DNA of 64,000 nt from JADKAV01 sp963818505 (GCA_963818505.1 CAWFSJ010000001.1:1054001-1118000); one strand, 5' to 3'; positions 19,284-29,120 are shown, counted from the stretch's first letter. Notes: generated by a model not told the origin, from the sequence alone. Translations and numbers: made by a program.

Positions 19284-21311
19284 GTGCGTGACAATCCCAT
19301 CGACGGCTCCGGCGCCCCATCTGCGGCCGCCGAGGAATTCTGGTCGAACCTTGCGTCGAACAACCTTGTGCCCCCCGAGACGCTCACCGCCCGATTCACG
19401 GTCCTCGACGTGTGGCCGAGGGTCGAAGGTGGCCGGCGACCCGTCAAGGCCGCCGTCGGGGAACTCGTGATGGTCAACTGTGTGGCCTTCCGGGAGGGCC
19501 ACGACCTACTTGGCGTGGACCTGGTGGCTACGGACTCCCAGGGTCGCAGCGTGCGCAGCCCGATGATTGCGCGCAATGACGGCACGGACATCTGGGACGG
19601 CAACTTCCGGCCCAACACCGAGGGGTCGTGGACGTTCAGCATCGCGGCGTATAGCGACATCCTGGGAACCTGGCGCCATCGCGCCGAGTTGAAGATCCCG
19701 GCCGGGGTCGATGTCGAACTCGAACTCGAGGAGGGCGCGCGGATCCTGAGCCGCGCAGACGTGCCCGACCAGACCTTGATCAGCAAGGCGATCACAGGCC
19801 TGCGCGATCCCAGCCTGACGTCCGCCCAACGCTTGGCAGCCGGACTGGACGAAACGCTTTGGAAGATGCTTCGCGAGCACCCGATCCGCGATCTGGAATG
19901 CCAGTGCGGCCCGTGGCCGGTGTACGCCGACCGCAGGCGCGCGCTGTTCGGCTCCTGGTACGAGTTCTTCCCCCGCAGCGAGGGAGCCAGCCTCGACCCA
20001 CCCCGCAGCGGGACTTTCAAACATGCGGCCAAGCGCCTCCCAGCCGTGGCTGCGATGGGTTTCGACGTGGTCTACCTGCCACCCATCCACCCGGTCGGAA
20101 CGGTCAACCGGAAGGGGCCGAACAACACCCTCAAGCCCGGTCCGGCTGACCCCGGATCGCCCTGGGCAATCGGCTCGGCCGAAGGCGGGCATGACGCCGT
20201 TCACCCCGACCTCGGCACGATCGCGGACTTCGACGAGTTCGTGGCGCGTGCCCGTGACCTGGGCATGGAGGTGGCGCTCGATCTGGCGTTGCAGGTCGCC
20301 CCCGACCACCCGTGGGCTGTGGCCGGCAAGCCGTGGTTCACGGTGCGCGCGGACGGTTCCATCGCCTACGCGGAGAACCCCCCGAAGAAGTACCAGGACA
20401 TCTACCCCATGTGGTTCGACGGCGACCCCGCCGGGCTGATCGAAGAGGTACTGCGGGTCATTCGTTTCTGGATGGACCACGATGTGCGCATCTTCCGGGT
20501 CGACAACCCCCACACCAAACCCGTGCGCTTCTGGGACCACGTGATCAACGAGATCAAGCGCACGGACCCCGACGTCCTCTTCCTGGCTGAGGCGTTCACC
20601 CGCCCGCCCATGATGCGCGCTCTTGCCGAGGTGGGGTTCGATCAGTCCTACACGTACTTCACATGGCGCAATGAGAAAGCCGAGCTGCAGGAGTATCTGC
20701 GGGAACTGTCGGGACCGGCGTCGGCGTACATGCGGCCCAACTTCTTCGTCAACACCCCGGACATCCTGCACGCGTACCTGCAGTACGGCGGGCCAGCAGC
20801 CTTCGCGATCCGCGCCACGCTCGCGGCGACGATGGCCCCGACGTGGGGTGTCTACAGCGGGTTCGAGCTCTTCGAACACGTCGCCGTACGTCCCGGCAGC
20901 GAGGAGTACCTCGACTCCGAGAAGTACCAGTACCGCCCGCGCGATTGGGGCGCAGACAAGTCGCTGGCTCCTTACATCACGGCCTTGAACGACATCCGTC
21001 GCCACCACCGAGCGCTTCAGCAACTGCGCCACATCGTCTTCCACCAGATCGACTCCGACCGGATGATCGCGTTCAGCAAACGCGACGGCGCCGACACCGT
21101 GATCGTGGTCGTGACACTGGACCCGTTCGGTCCTCGCGAGGCCACGCTGCACCTGGACATGCCGGCACTCGGCCTTGACTGGCATGACCGATTCGTTGCC
21201 CAGGACCTGATCAGCGGCCAGAGCTTCTCTTGGTCTGCCACGAACTTCGTACGCCTCGACCCGCACCTGTCCTGCGCTCACATCATGTCTGTCCGACCTG
21301 GAGTCATCTGA
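19284..21311 (+). CDS. glgE: Alpha-1,4-glucan:maltose-1-phosphate maltosyltransferase
   Basis: GlgE extends alpha-1,4-glucan by two glucose units from maltose-1-phosphate. The 675-aa protein has an N-terminal insert/helical region, the GH13_3 barrel and a C-terminal beta domain. Catalytic residues are the nucleophile in FRVDNPHTKP (D407), the acid/base in FLAEAFTRPP (E436) and the stabiliser in NTPDI (D493), offset by 13 from D394/E423/D480 of the S. coelicolor enzyme. GTG at 19284 is supported by the upstream TACCGT. The stop overlaps glgB (TGATG). TreS and Pep2, which normally supply maltose-1-phosphate, are not in this window. Confidence 0.97.
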   Translation: MRDNPIDGSGAPSAAAEEFWSNLASNNLVPPETLTARFTVLDVWPRVEGGRRPVKAAVGELVMVNCVAFREGHDLLGVDLVATDSQGRSVRSPMIARNDGTDIWDGNFRPNTEGSWTFSIAAYSDILGTWRHRAELKIPAGVDVELELEEGARILSRADVPDQTLISKAITGLRDPSLTSAQRLAAGLDETLWKMLREHPIRDLECQCGPWPVYADRRRALFGSWYEFFPRSEGASLDPPRSGTFKHAAKRLPAVAAMGFDVVYLPPIHPVGTVNRKGPNNTLKPGPADPGSPWAIGSAEGGHDAVHPDLGTIADFDEFVARARDLGMEVALDLALQVAPDHPWAVAGKPWFTVRADGSIAYAENPPKKYQDIYPMWFDGDPAGLIEEVLRVIRFWMDHDVRIFRVDNPHTKPVRFWDHVINEIKRTDPDVLFLAEAFTRPPMMRALAEVGFDQSYTYFTWRNEKAELQEYLRELSGPASAYMRPNFFVNTPDILHAYLQYGGPAAFAIRATLAATMAPTWGVYSGFELFEHVAVRPGSEEYLDSEKYQYRPRDWGADKSLAPYITALNDIRRHHRALQQLRHIVFHQIDSDRMIAFSKRDGADTVIVVVTLDPFGPREATLHLDMPALGLDWHDRFVAQDLISGQSFSWSATNFVRLDPHLSCAHIMSVRPGVI

Positions 21312-23473
21312 TGATCACCGTGGATTCGCAAGCCCTTGCAGCCCTGGTGGACGGCACCCACTCCCAGCCGCACGAGATCCTCGGTGCCCACCCGGACGCA
21401 AGCGGGGTGACTGTGCGGGTGCTTCGCCCCGATGCCACGGCTGTGGACGTCGTGGTGGGTGACCAGGTCTTCGCGATGGACCACGAATACTCCGGCATCT
21501 GGGTGGTGGAACTGCCGGACGCCGACGTGCCCGATTACCGCCTGGCGGTGGCGTACGGCGGGGACAAGATCCCGGCCGACGACCCTTACCGATTCCTGCC
21601 GACCCTCGGCGACATCGACCAGCACCTCATCGCGGAGGGCCGCCACGAGGAGCTGTGGAAGGTGCTCGGTGCGCACGTGCACCGATACGAGACGGCGAAT
21701 GGACCGGTGCACGGTGTCGCCTTCGCGGTCTGGGCACCCAACGCCCAGGGCGTGCGGGTAGTGGGCGACTTCAACTACTGGAACGGGACGGCGACACCCA
21801 TGCGCTCGCTGGGTTCGAGTGGGGTGTGGGACGTCTTCGTTCCCGAGATCGGCGCGGGCACCCGCTACAAGTTCGAGATCATCGGTCGTGACGGTGTCCG
21901 CAGGCTCAAAGCGGACCCCATGGCACAGGCCACGGAGATCCCGCCAGCAACCGCCTCCGTGGTGTTCGACTCCCACTACGAGTGGGGCGACAGTAGTTGG
22001 CTGCAGGCACGCCCAAAGCGGCCGGCCCATGAGGCGCCGATGAGCATCTACGAAGTTCATCTGGGCTCCTGGCGTCAGGGCTTGTCCTACCGGCAGTTGG
22101 CCGAGGAACTCACCGACTACGTAGTCGCCCACGGATTCACCCACGTTGAGTTCCTCCCGGTGATGGAACACCCCTTCGGTGGCTCATGGGGATATCAGGT
22201 CAGCGCCTATTACGCGCCCACCGCACGGTTCGGCACCCCCGACGATTTCCGATACCTCGTGGACCGTCTGCACCAGGCCGGGATCGGCGTGCTGGTGGAT
22301 TGGGTGCCCGCTCACTTCCCCAAGGATGAGTTCGCACTCGCCCGCTTCGACGGCACACCTTTGTACGAGCACGCGGACCCCCGGCGCGGCGAACACCCGG
22401 ATTGGGGCACCTTCGTCTTCGACTTCGGCCGTCCCGAGGTCCGCAACTTCCTCGTTGCCAACGCCGTGTACTGGTGCGACGAGTTCCACATCGATGGGCT
22501 GCGGGTCGACGCTGTGGCGTCCATGCTGTATCTGGACTACTCGCGCAACGAGGGGGAATGGTCGCCCAATGCCTATGGGGGTCGCGAGAACCTCGATGCC
22601 GTCCAGTTCATCCAAGAGATGAACGCCACTGTCTACAAGCGGGTTCCCGGAGCCTTTACGGTGGCTGAGGAGTCCACCGCTTGGCCGGGCGTCACACGCG
22701 CCACGCACTTGGGCGGGCTGGGCTTCGGCCTGAAGTGGAACATGGGATGGATGCACGACTCGCTGGGGTACGTGCACCGCGACCCGATTCATCGCCAGTG
22801 GCACCACAACGAGATGACATTCGCCTTGGTGTACGCGTGGAGCGAGAACTACCTCTTGCCGATCTCTCATGACGAGGTCGTGCACGGCAAGGGCTCGCTA
22901 TTGGGGAAGATGCCCGGTGACCACTGGCAGCGCCGAGCCAACCTGCGGGCATTCCTGGCCTACATGTGGGCGCACCCGGGCAAACAGCTGCTCTTCATGG
23001 GCTCGGAGTTCGGGCAGGAGTCGGAGTGGTCCGAGGGCCGCAGTCTCGACTGGTGGCTGCTCGACCAGCCCGACCACGCCGCGATCTCACGCCTGGTCAG
23101 CGACCTGAACGCCGAGTACCGAGCCCACCCCGCTCTGTGGAGCATGGACATCGACCCGATGGGCTTCGAGTGGATCGACGCCAACGACGCCGCGGGGAAC
23201 ACCTTCTCGTGGTTGCGACGCGGCAAGGACGGCGAACTGCTGGTGTGCGTCGTCAACTTCAGTGCCGTGCCGCACCACGACTACCGAGTGGGCCTGCCGG
23301 TCGACGGGACGTGGATCGAACTGCTCAACACCGACGCCCTGGACTACGGGGGCAGCGGAGTGGGCAACTTCGGATCGGTTGAGAGCGAGCCCATCGAGTG
23401 GCACGGCCGGCCGTTCAGCGCCCGGATGTCGGTGCCTCCGCTCGGCGCAGTCTGGCTGCGACCGCAACAGTAG
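21311..23473 (+). CDS. glgB: 1,4-alpha-glucan branching enzyme (GH13)
   Basis: This 720-aa enzyme introduces alpha-1,6 branches. It has two N-terminal beta modules (residues about 1-110 and 110-215, the latter CBM48 with AVWAPNAQGVRVVGDFNYW), the barrel with GLRVDAVASM (D400) and TVAEESTAWPG (E453), and ISHDEVVHGKGSL (region IV). The ATG shares one base with the glgE stop, so translation is coupled. glgE-glgB is the standard mycobacterial/streptomycete pair. A palindrome follows 34 bp after the stop. Confidence 0.97.
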   Translation: MITVDSQALAALVDGTHSQPHEILGAHPDASGVTVRVLRPDATAVDVVVGDQVFAMDHEYSGIWVVELPDADVPDYRLAVAYGGDKIPADDPYRFLPTLGDIDQHLIAEGRHEELWKVLGAHVHRYETANGPVHGVAFAVWAPNAQGVRVVGDFNYWNGTATPMRSLGSSGVWDVFVPEIGAGTRYKFEIIGRDGVRRLKADPMAQATEIPPATASVVFDSHYEWGDSSWLQARPKRPAHEAPMSIYEVHLGSWRQGLSYRQLAEELTDYVVAHGFTHVEFLPVMEHPFGGSWGYQVSAYYAPTARFGTPDDFRYLVDRLHQAGIGVLVDWVPAHFPKDEFALARFDGTPLYEHADPRRGEHPDWGTFVFDFGRPEVRNFLVANAVYWCDEFHIDGLRVDAVASMLYLDYSRNEGEWSPNAYGGRENLDAVQFIQEMNATVYKRVPGAFTVAEESTAWPGVTRATHLGGLGFGLKWNMGWMHDSLGYVHRDPIHRQWHHNEMTFALVYAWSENYLLPISHDEVVHGKGSLLGKMPGDHWQRRANLRAFLAYMWAHPGKQLLFMGSEFGQESEWSEGRSLDWWLLDQPDHAAISRLVSDLNAEYRAHPALWSMDIDPMGFEWIDANDAAGNTFSWLRRGKDGELLVCVVNFSAVPHHDYRVGLPVDGTWIELLNTDALDYGGSGVGNFGSVESEPIEWHGRPFSARMSVPPLGAVWLRPQQ

Positions 23474-23507
23474 GCGGGGTCGCCCGGCCCGGCCCAAACC
23501 CGCCCTG

Positions 23508-23575
23508 GTTAGAGGTTGTGCGGTTGGTTAGCGAAACAACGCGTGGATTCGCTAACCAGGAGCACAACCTCTAAC
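23508..23575. repeat. Palindromic element A, copy 3
   Basis: 68 bp; left spacer CGGTT, right AGGAG; loop ACAACGCGTGGA. It lies between the convergent glgB and helicase genes, 34 bp and 9 bp from their stops, which is a place where a bidirectional terminator would fit. Confidence 0.95.
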
Positions 23576-23584
23576 CAACGGGCC

Positions 23585-26212
23585 TCAGCCCCACTGGGAG
23601 TACATGGCGGTGGCCACGTCCATCGGGTCGAGGCCGCGTACGGTCTCGGCGACGGCTGAACCCTCGACCGCGCCCGTGTAGAGCAGTTGACCACGTGAGA
23701 CGAACCGTGACCACTGCTCGGCGTAGGACTGGGCCGCGGCCTTGTTGACCCCGAACTGATCCGGTACGGCGTGCCACATGACCGCGCGGCCGGAACCGAT
23801 CCACCGAGAGATCAAGTAGCGCGGGTAGTCCACCGGGCTCAAAACCTGCTCAACGGCCTCAGCGAACCGTGCGGAGTCAGTAGCCGCACTGTCCGAAAGC
23901 CGCACGCTCCACTCCCCAGATGCCCCCGGGACGACCTGCACCCGCTGCGCCCAGCCCGGGCCCATTGCCTGCGCAACTGCTCGCCCGAACGCCAGCAGCA
24001 TCCCGTCGGCGCCCACATTCTCCGCGATCCGCGAGGCCCGCATCCTGCGCCAAAGCGCCTGCGCACCCCAGCCCAACCCGGATCCGGCAACCACCGCCGC
24101 GGCAGAGGCTGCGCTCGGCATTTGCGCCGCCACTGCCACCGCACCAAGGCCCACCGCCCCTGCCGTACCCGCTGCGAAAGGCCACCCTTGCCAAACACGA
24201 ACCGCAGGCTCGGGAACGCCCAACGACGCCCGTCGCGACGGACGCACACGCACCGCCACCTCAGTCACGTCGCGGTAGGGCGTCCCCACCTGCCAGGCGG
24301 TCCGGCTCTGCTCGAGCTGCCCTGCCAGATCCAGCGAAACCGCATTGATCGCGGCCCGATCGACGGCTACTGGCGGCGCATAGGCTCCGCACCGATCGTC
24401 AAGGTGTTCAACCCCAGCGACAATTCGACCGTCTGCATCCGGCGCGAGATAGCCACGGTGTTTGGCCACCAGACGGCGGTAGTCAAGATCACCACGCGGA
24501 TGCTCGTCATAGACACATGTCACAGACCAGACATGAGCAACCTTGTCGGTGCGCTGCGGATCGCGCCTGATCGCCCTACCCCGGATCTGTACCACGGCTG
24601 TTGAGGTGGTCGCGGCCGTGAGGTCCACCAGCACGTTGGCGGCTGGCGCATCCCACCCCTCCCCCAGCAACCCGCGGGTGCCGACCAGCACATCCACTGC
24701 TCCGCTTTGGAACAGCTTCGTGACATGGGTAACCCATTCACGCGGTGTCCAGGACCCCTCGATCCGCGAGGAACCGTCCGGTCGATCGACCACCACATGC
24801 CCTGGCAAGCGCACCCGCTCCAGGACTTCGCGCGCGCCCCCCACCGACGAGCCGGTGACAAGGACCACGCGCAGGGTCGGGTTGTCGGCCTGGATGCGGG
24901 CCAGTGCCTCCCAGGCTGAGCCCGCCTGTGCAGCCAGCACTGAGGCGATGTCCGCCGGTGGTGTGGCCGTCACGTTCTCGAAGTCGGTGAGCACCACCGC
25001 ACGCAGGTCCGGCCCGCGCACCAGGCACTCCTGGGCGACCAGGTAGCCCGCTGCCGCGGCCTTCGCCCCGGATCGAGCCAGGACCCTGTCCACCGACGAC
25101 TGGCCGCGCCGCGCACCATTGCGCGTCAGGGTCCAACCGACCGAACGCAAACCCGCCCGCAGGTGCTCCCACCCGGGCTCGGGCGGATCCGGGGCCGCCA
25201 GCACCGTGCGTCCGTAGTCGGACAAGATCGCGACCCAGTCCTCAACGGCCATGGGTTGACGGTGTTCGTCGCGCAGACGGGCACCCGTGGGCACCGCGAT
25301 CAGCCGGTTGTGAGCCGCGCGCAACAGGGCCCGCGCAAGTTCTGGACGGGACTTCTCGACATGCGACCAGGAGACCCCCTGGTGGACGACCCACGCCCGG
25401 TCCAGGTACTCCAGAAGACCCGTCGTCGCGAACCCCGGGGACATCACCGACGCCACCAACTCCTGCCAACGGACCGCCGCCTGCTGCAGATATTCCCGCT
25501 CGGCGGAGGTGGGCTCTGTGAACCACACCAGTTCCCGGTAGGGAGCCAGCACACCGTCGCGGACAAGAGCCGGGGTACTGATTGCGTAACGCACAGGCCC
25601 GAACAGCGTGTCGACCAAGCGCGCCTCGTCCTGGGACAGCGAGTCCCGCGGCGTCGCAGTCAGAGCCACCACGACCGGGCCATCGCCGACCTCGTCCAGG
25701 ATCTGCGCAAGCAGTTCGCCCCAAGTGGCAGCCAAGTGGTGCGCCTCGTCGAGGATCAACGTGACCTCGGGGTCGGCTTTGATCGCGTCGATCGTCACAC
25801 GCGCGTTCGTGTGCAGCCTGGCCATCGGGGTGCCTTCGTCGATGTCGTCGTCGAAGGTGGCGATCGCCTGGTAGGTAAGCACCGTCACATCGGTGACCAG
25901 GCTACGGTCCTCCCCAACCGGAACTCCCGCGCTGCGCCACAACCGGAGCCATTGGGCGGCGATCGCCGTGTTGGGCACGAGGACCAGGGTCTTGCGTCCC
26001 AATTCGGCCGCGATCACCCCACCCAGAAGAGTCTTGCCCGAGCCCGGCGGAAGGATGAATTGGTAGCGCGAATCCCCTGGGCTGGCGCGGAACGCCGATA
26101 GCGCAGCCTGTTGGTGAGCACGCAGGGGCGGGAAGTCCGCTGACCAAGAGACCTGCTCGGGAACGGGCACCCTGCGAGCCTGACAGACGGTTCGCAGCCG
26201 TGTACAGCGCAC
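23585..26212 (-). CDS. DEAH-box SF2 helicase with C-terminal membrane segment
   Basis: An 875-aa protein. The N-terminal SF2 core has the P-loop PPGSGKT (55-61), DEAH (155-158) in LILDEAHHLA, and the SAT-like motif VALTATPRDS. The second RecA domain has GTRGLLGEGWDAP and the motif VI stretch QIRGRAIRRDP. This resembles restriction-type (ResIII/UvrB-like) helicases. After it come two predicted hydrophobic helices (about 676-715) and a further domain of about 150 residues that was not recognised. A helicase tied to the membrane is unusual. The start is uncertain: GTG at 26212 or GTG at 26170. It is divergent from murT by 15 bp. Confidence 0.82.
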   Translation of the reverse strand: MRCTRLRTVCQARRVPVPEQVSWSADFPPLRAHQQAALSAFRASPGDSRYQFILPPGSGKTLLGGVIAAELGRKTLVLVPNTAIAAQWLRLWRSAGVPVGEDRSLVTDVTVLTYQAIATFDDDIDEGTPMARLHTNARVTIDAIKADPEVTLILDEAHHLAATWGELLAQILDEVGDGPVVVALTATPRDSLSQDEARLVDTLFGPVRYAISTPALVRDGVLAPYRELVWFTEPTSAEREYLQQAAVRWQELVASVMSPGFATTGLLEYLDRAWVVHQGVSWSHVEKSRPELARALLRAAHNRLIAVPTGARLRDEHRQPMAVEDWVAILSDYGRTVLAAPDPPEPGWEHLRAGLRSVGWTLTRNGARRGQSSVDRVLARSGAKAAAAGYLVAQECLVRGPDLRAVVLTDFENVTATPPADIASVLAAQAGSAWEALARIQADNPTLRVVLVTGSSVGGAREVLERVRLPGHVVVDRPDGSSRIEGSWTPREWVTHVTKLFQSGAVDVLVGTRGLLGEGWDAPAANVLVDLTAATTSTAVVQIRGRAIRRDPQRTDKVAHVWSVTCVYDEHPRGDLDYRRLVAKHRGYLAPDADGRIVAGVEHLDDRCGAYAPPVAVDRAAINAVSLDLAGQLEQSRTAWQVGTPYRDVTEVAVRVRPSRRASLGVPEPAVRVWQGWPFAAGTAGAVGLGAVAVAAQMPSAASAAAVVAGSGLGWGAQALWRRMRASRIAENVGADGMLLAFGRAVAQAMGPGWAQRVQVVPGASGEWSVRLSDSAATDSARFAEAVEQVLSPVDYPRYLISRWIGSGRAVMWHAVPDQFGVNKAAAQSYAEQWSRFVSRGQLLYTGAVEGSAVAETVRGLDPMDVATAMYSQWG

Positions 26213-26214
26213 AG

Positions 26215-26220
26215 TAGAGT
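26215..26220 (+). promoter_or_regulatory. Putative -10 box of murT (leaderless)
   Basis: TAGAGT is followed by a 7-nt spacer to the GTG start, in the 15-bp gap to the divergent helicase gene. Confidence 0.55.
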
Positions 26221-26227
26221 CGCTGAT

Positions 26228-27484
26228 GTGACTGTGTCCGCGCGCACCCGGGCCGCAGCCCGACTGGGCCTTCTGACCTCATCGTTGTCGCGCCGGATGG
26301 GCCGCGGCGAGGGGATGGTCATCGGCGGCCGGGTCATTCTCAGACTCGCCCCGAACGCGATCGCCGACCTGGCCCACGACCGGGTAGATGCGCTGGTGAG
26401 CGCGACCAACGGCAAGACCTCCACCACACGATTGCTCGCCACCGCCGTGGAGCAAGCGGGTCCGGTGATCAGCCAGCACACAGGCGCCAACATGACGTCC
26501 GGGGTGGCGGTGACACTGGCCAGCGGCGATCCGGTTGCCCGCGCGGTGCTCGAGGTCGATGAGGCCTACCTGCCGGCGATCTTCACGGCCACCCACCCCA
26601 AGACCCTGCTGCTGGGCAATCTGAGCCGCGACCAGCTCGACCGGATGAACGAAACCGCCATGGTCGCCCGCAAGTGGCGCGACATGCTGGTCGGTGCGAC
26701 CTCGACCACCGTGGTTGCCAATGCCGACGACCCGTCCATCGCGTGGTCCGCCCGGCACGCGCCGAACGTGATCTGGGTCGGCGCTGGTCAGGTATGGACG
26801 GCCGACTCGGCGGTGTGCCTTGACTGTGGCGCTCTTCTCGCACGCGACGAGGCGAGCTGGTCCTGCCCGCAGTGCGGCTTCGCGCGCCCTCAGACGCAGT
26901 GGGAGCTGGAGTACAACGGCGAGTTCGGGATCGTTCACGGGCCGGACGACCAGCGCTACGAACTGCACCTGAAACTCCCGGGACGTTTCAACGCCGCCAA
27001 CGGCGCTCTGGCGCTGGTCGCCACCGTCGCGCTGGGCCTGGACCCGGCGGAGTCTGCCCGGCGCATGGCCAGCGTCGAATCGGTTTCGGGCCGGTACGCC
27101 GTCGTGAAGGTGGGTGAGTTGACCATCCGCCTGCTGCTGGCAAAGAACCCCGCGGGCTGGTCCGAACTCGTCGACGTGATGCCCCCGGCGCCCACACCGG
27201 TCATCGTGACCATCAACTCCAACGCCGCTGACGGTCGCGACCCTTCGTGGCTGTGGGATGTCCCCTTCGAGAGGCTGCGCGGGCGTACCGTCGTGGCGAC
27301 CGGGGACCGGCGCAGGGATCTCGCGGTGCGTCTGCTGCACGCCGAGGTCGACCATGTGGTGATCGAGAATCCCTACGCCCCTGGCGCGCCCCTCCCCGAC
27401 GGCATGCGCGAACTCGACGTGGTCGACTGCGCCGCGACGTACACGGCCTTCCACCACCTGCGAACGACGGCGGACCAGCAATGA
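26228..27484 (+). CDS. murT: Lipid II isoglutaminyl synthase, MurT subunit
   Basis: With GatD, this subunit amidates the D-glutamate of lipid II. The 418-aa Mur-ligase fold shows the ATP P-loop SATNGKTSTT, the central-domain VLEVDEAYLP and the Cys4 zinc ribbon of actinobacterial/firmicute MurT (CLDCGALL and CPQCGFARP, about residues 198-220). A C-terminal DUF1727 domain follows. GTG at 26228 is supported by the TAGAGT promoter. The stop overlaps gatD by 4 bp (ATGA). Confidence 0.96.
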   Translation: MTVSARTRAAARLGLLTSSLSRRMGRGEGMVIGGRVILRLAPNAIADLAHDRVDALVSATNGKTSTTRLLATAVEQAGPVISQHTGANMTSGVAVTLASGDPVARAVLEVDEAYLPAIFTATHPKTLLLGNLSRDQLDRMNETAMVARKWRDMLVGATSTTVVANADDPSIAWSARHAPNVIWVGAGQVWTADSAVCLDCGALLARDEASWSCPQCGFARPQTQWELEYNGEFGIVHGPDDQRYELHLKLPGRFNAANGALALVATVALGLDPAESARRMASVESVSGRYAVVKVGELTIRLLLAKNPAGWSELVDVMPPAPTPVIVTINSNAADGRDPSWLWDVPFERLRGRTVVATGDRRRDLAVRLLHAEVDHVVIENPYAPGAPLPDGMRELDVVDCAATYTAFHHLRTTADQQ

Positions 27485-28182
27485 GCACACTGACTCTGGC
27501 ATCCATCTACCCCAACCTTCTGGGCACCTATGGCGACGGCGGCAACGTCATGGCGCTGCGCCATCGCGGCGCTCTGCATGGGATCGGGATCGACGTGGTG
27601 GTCGTGGAACCCGGTGACCGGGTCCCGGAGTCCGCGGACATCTACGTCCTTGGCGGCGGCGAGGATGGCGCCCAGACAGCGGCTGCCAACGCCCTGCGCG
27701 AAGACGGCGCCCTTGCCCGTGCCGTTGACCACGGGGCTGCTGTGCTGGCCATCTGCGCGGGCTACCAGCTCCTCGGCGAGTTCTTCCCCGACTCGACGAG
27801 CACCCCGACTGCGGGCCTGGGGATCCTGGACATCCGCACGGATCGTCTTCCCCGTCGAGCGGTCGGGGAGTTGGCCGCGACCGCGAAGGACCCCCTCGAC
27901 CAGATCCTCACCGGATACGAGAACCACGCCGGCGCGACCCACCTGGGCCCGGACGCCTCGCCCCTGGGAATCGTTCGCTCCGGGGTGGGCAACGGGGACG
28001 GGTCGGAAGGCGCCACCAGCGGGCACATCATCGGCACCTACCTGCACGGACCGTGTCTTGCCCGTAACCCGCAGATCGCCGACATCATCCTGGGTTGGGC
28101 CGTGGGCCATCCGCTCGAGTTCATCGAAGAGGCTGAAGTGACGGCGCTGCGCGAGGAGCGACTGAAGACGGTTCTGGGCTGA
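27481..28182 (+). CDS. gatD: Lipid II isoglutaminyl synthase, glutamine amidotransferase GatD
   Basis: GatD produces ammonia from glutamine for MurT. It is 233 aa, a CobB/CobQ-like class I amidotransferase. It begins LTLASIYPNLLGTYGDGGNV, has the nucleophile cysteine in AICAGYQLLG (about C98) and the catalytic histidine near GTYLHGPCLARNP (about H188). The ATG at 27481 overlaps the murT stop. It ends 7 bp from the convergent thioredoxin gene, with no room for a separate terminator. Confidence 0.96.
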   Translation: MSTLTLASIYPNLLGTYGDGGNVMALRHRGALHGIGIDVVVVEPGDRVPESADIYVLGGGEDGAQTAAANALREDGALARAVDHGAAVLAICAGYQLLGEFFPDSTSTPTAGLGILDIRTDRLPRRAVGELAATAKDPLDQILTGYENHAGATHLGPDASPLGIVRSGVGNGDGSEGATSGHIIGTYLHGPCLARNPQIADIILGWAVGHPLEFIEEAEVTALREERLKTVLG

Positions 28183-28189
28183 GCCTGCC

Positions 28190-29110
28190 TCAGAACAAAG
28201 CGTTTGCCAGTTCGGTGCGCGCCTTGATCACCGCTGGATCGGAGTCCCCGACCAGCGCGAACAGATCCACAAGGACTTGGCGGGCCGCTGCCCGCTCCTC
28301 GCCCTGCGTCCCACGCACGATCTTGAGCAACCGATCGAACGCGGCCTCGGGGGCGCCCCTGGCCACCTCGATGTCCGCAGCGACGGTTGCCTTGGCAAGG
28401 TCCGTCGGGTCGGCGTCCGCCTCGGCCAGGGCCGTTGTCGGATCCACCCCCTCGGTGCGGCGTACGAGCGCGACCTGGGCCAACGCGGCAGTTGCCTGCT
28501 CAGGGTCCACAGCGCGCAACTGCTCGTAAAGTCCAACTGCCTCGTCCCACAGACCGGCCTCGATCGCGTCTGCGGCTTGGTCCCAACGCGGATCCTCCGC
28601 CGGCTCCTCCGCCGGCTCTTGGACGTCACCCTGGGGGCCTCCGAGTCCGGCCTCGGAGGCGACCCGCAGAAGTTCGTCGATGTATTGACGCACCTGGGGT
28701 TCGGGCAAAGCACCCTGGAACAGCGGCAGGACCTGGCCCTTGATCACGGCCACGATCGAAGGGATCGACTGGACGCGGAAGGCGGCGGCGATCTGCTGCT
28801 CGGCGTCGACGTCGACCTTGGCGAGGATCCACCGACCCGCGTACTCCACGGCCAACTTCTCCAGGATCGGGCTCAACTGCTTGCACGGCCCGCACCATGA
28901 CGCCCATAGGTCCACCACGACTGGAACGCTCTGCGAGAGCCCGATGACCGCGGTCTCGAAGGTGGCCTCGGTCACGTCGATGATGACCTTGGAGGCGTTG
29001 GGGTCGGCCTGGCGCGCCTGCGCCTGCTGCTGCGCCTCGCGGGCGGCTGCCAGAGCACCGAGGTCGACTGCGCCGCGCAGAGCGAGGTTCGGGTTGGGCT
29101 GAGTCGTCAT
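28190..29110 (-). CDS. Thioredoxin with TPR-like C-terminal domain (YbbN/CnoX-like)
   Basis: A 306-aa protein: a short Ala/Gln-rich N-terminus, a thioredoxin domain with WASWCGPCKQL (CGPC at 73-76) and a C-terminal helical region of about 150 residues with TPR-like repeats (DQAADAIEAGLWDEAVGLYE and following). Family members act as redox-regulated chaperone-like holdases or co-chaperones. The ATG at 29110 gives the plausible N-terminus. It lies 10 bp after the MFS gene, and its weak AGGA suggests translation coupled to that gene. Confidence 0.88.
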   Translation of the reverse strand: MTTQPNPNLALRGAVDLGALAAAREAQQQAQARQADPNASKVIIDVTEATFETAVIGLSQSVPVVVDLWASWCGPCKQLSPILEKLAVEYAGRWILAKVDVDAEQQIAAAFRVQSIPSIVAVIKGQVLPLFQGALPEPQVRQYIDELLRVASEAGLGGPQGDVQEPAEEPAEDPRWDQAADAIEAGLWDEAVGLYEQLRAVDPEQATAALAQVALVRRTEGVDPTTALAEADADPTDLAKATVAADIEVARGAPEAAFDRLLKIVRGTQGEERAAARQVLVDLFALVGDSDPAVIKARTELANALF

Positions 29111-29120
29111 GGTCCTATTG

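Noticed and set aside
23508..23575. Element A as an ordinary intrinsic terminator
   Set aside because: It lacks a T-tract, also occurs between co-directional genes and upstream of rph, and has conserved length and loop sequence beyond what termination requires; termination may be a side effect.
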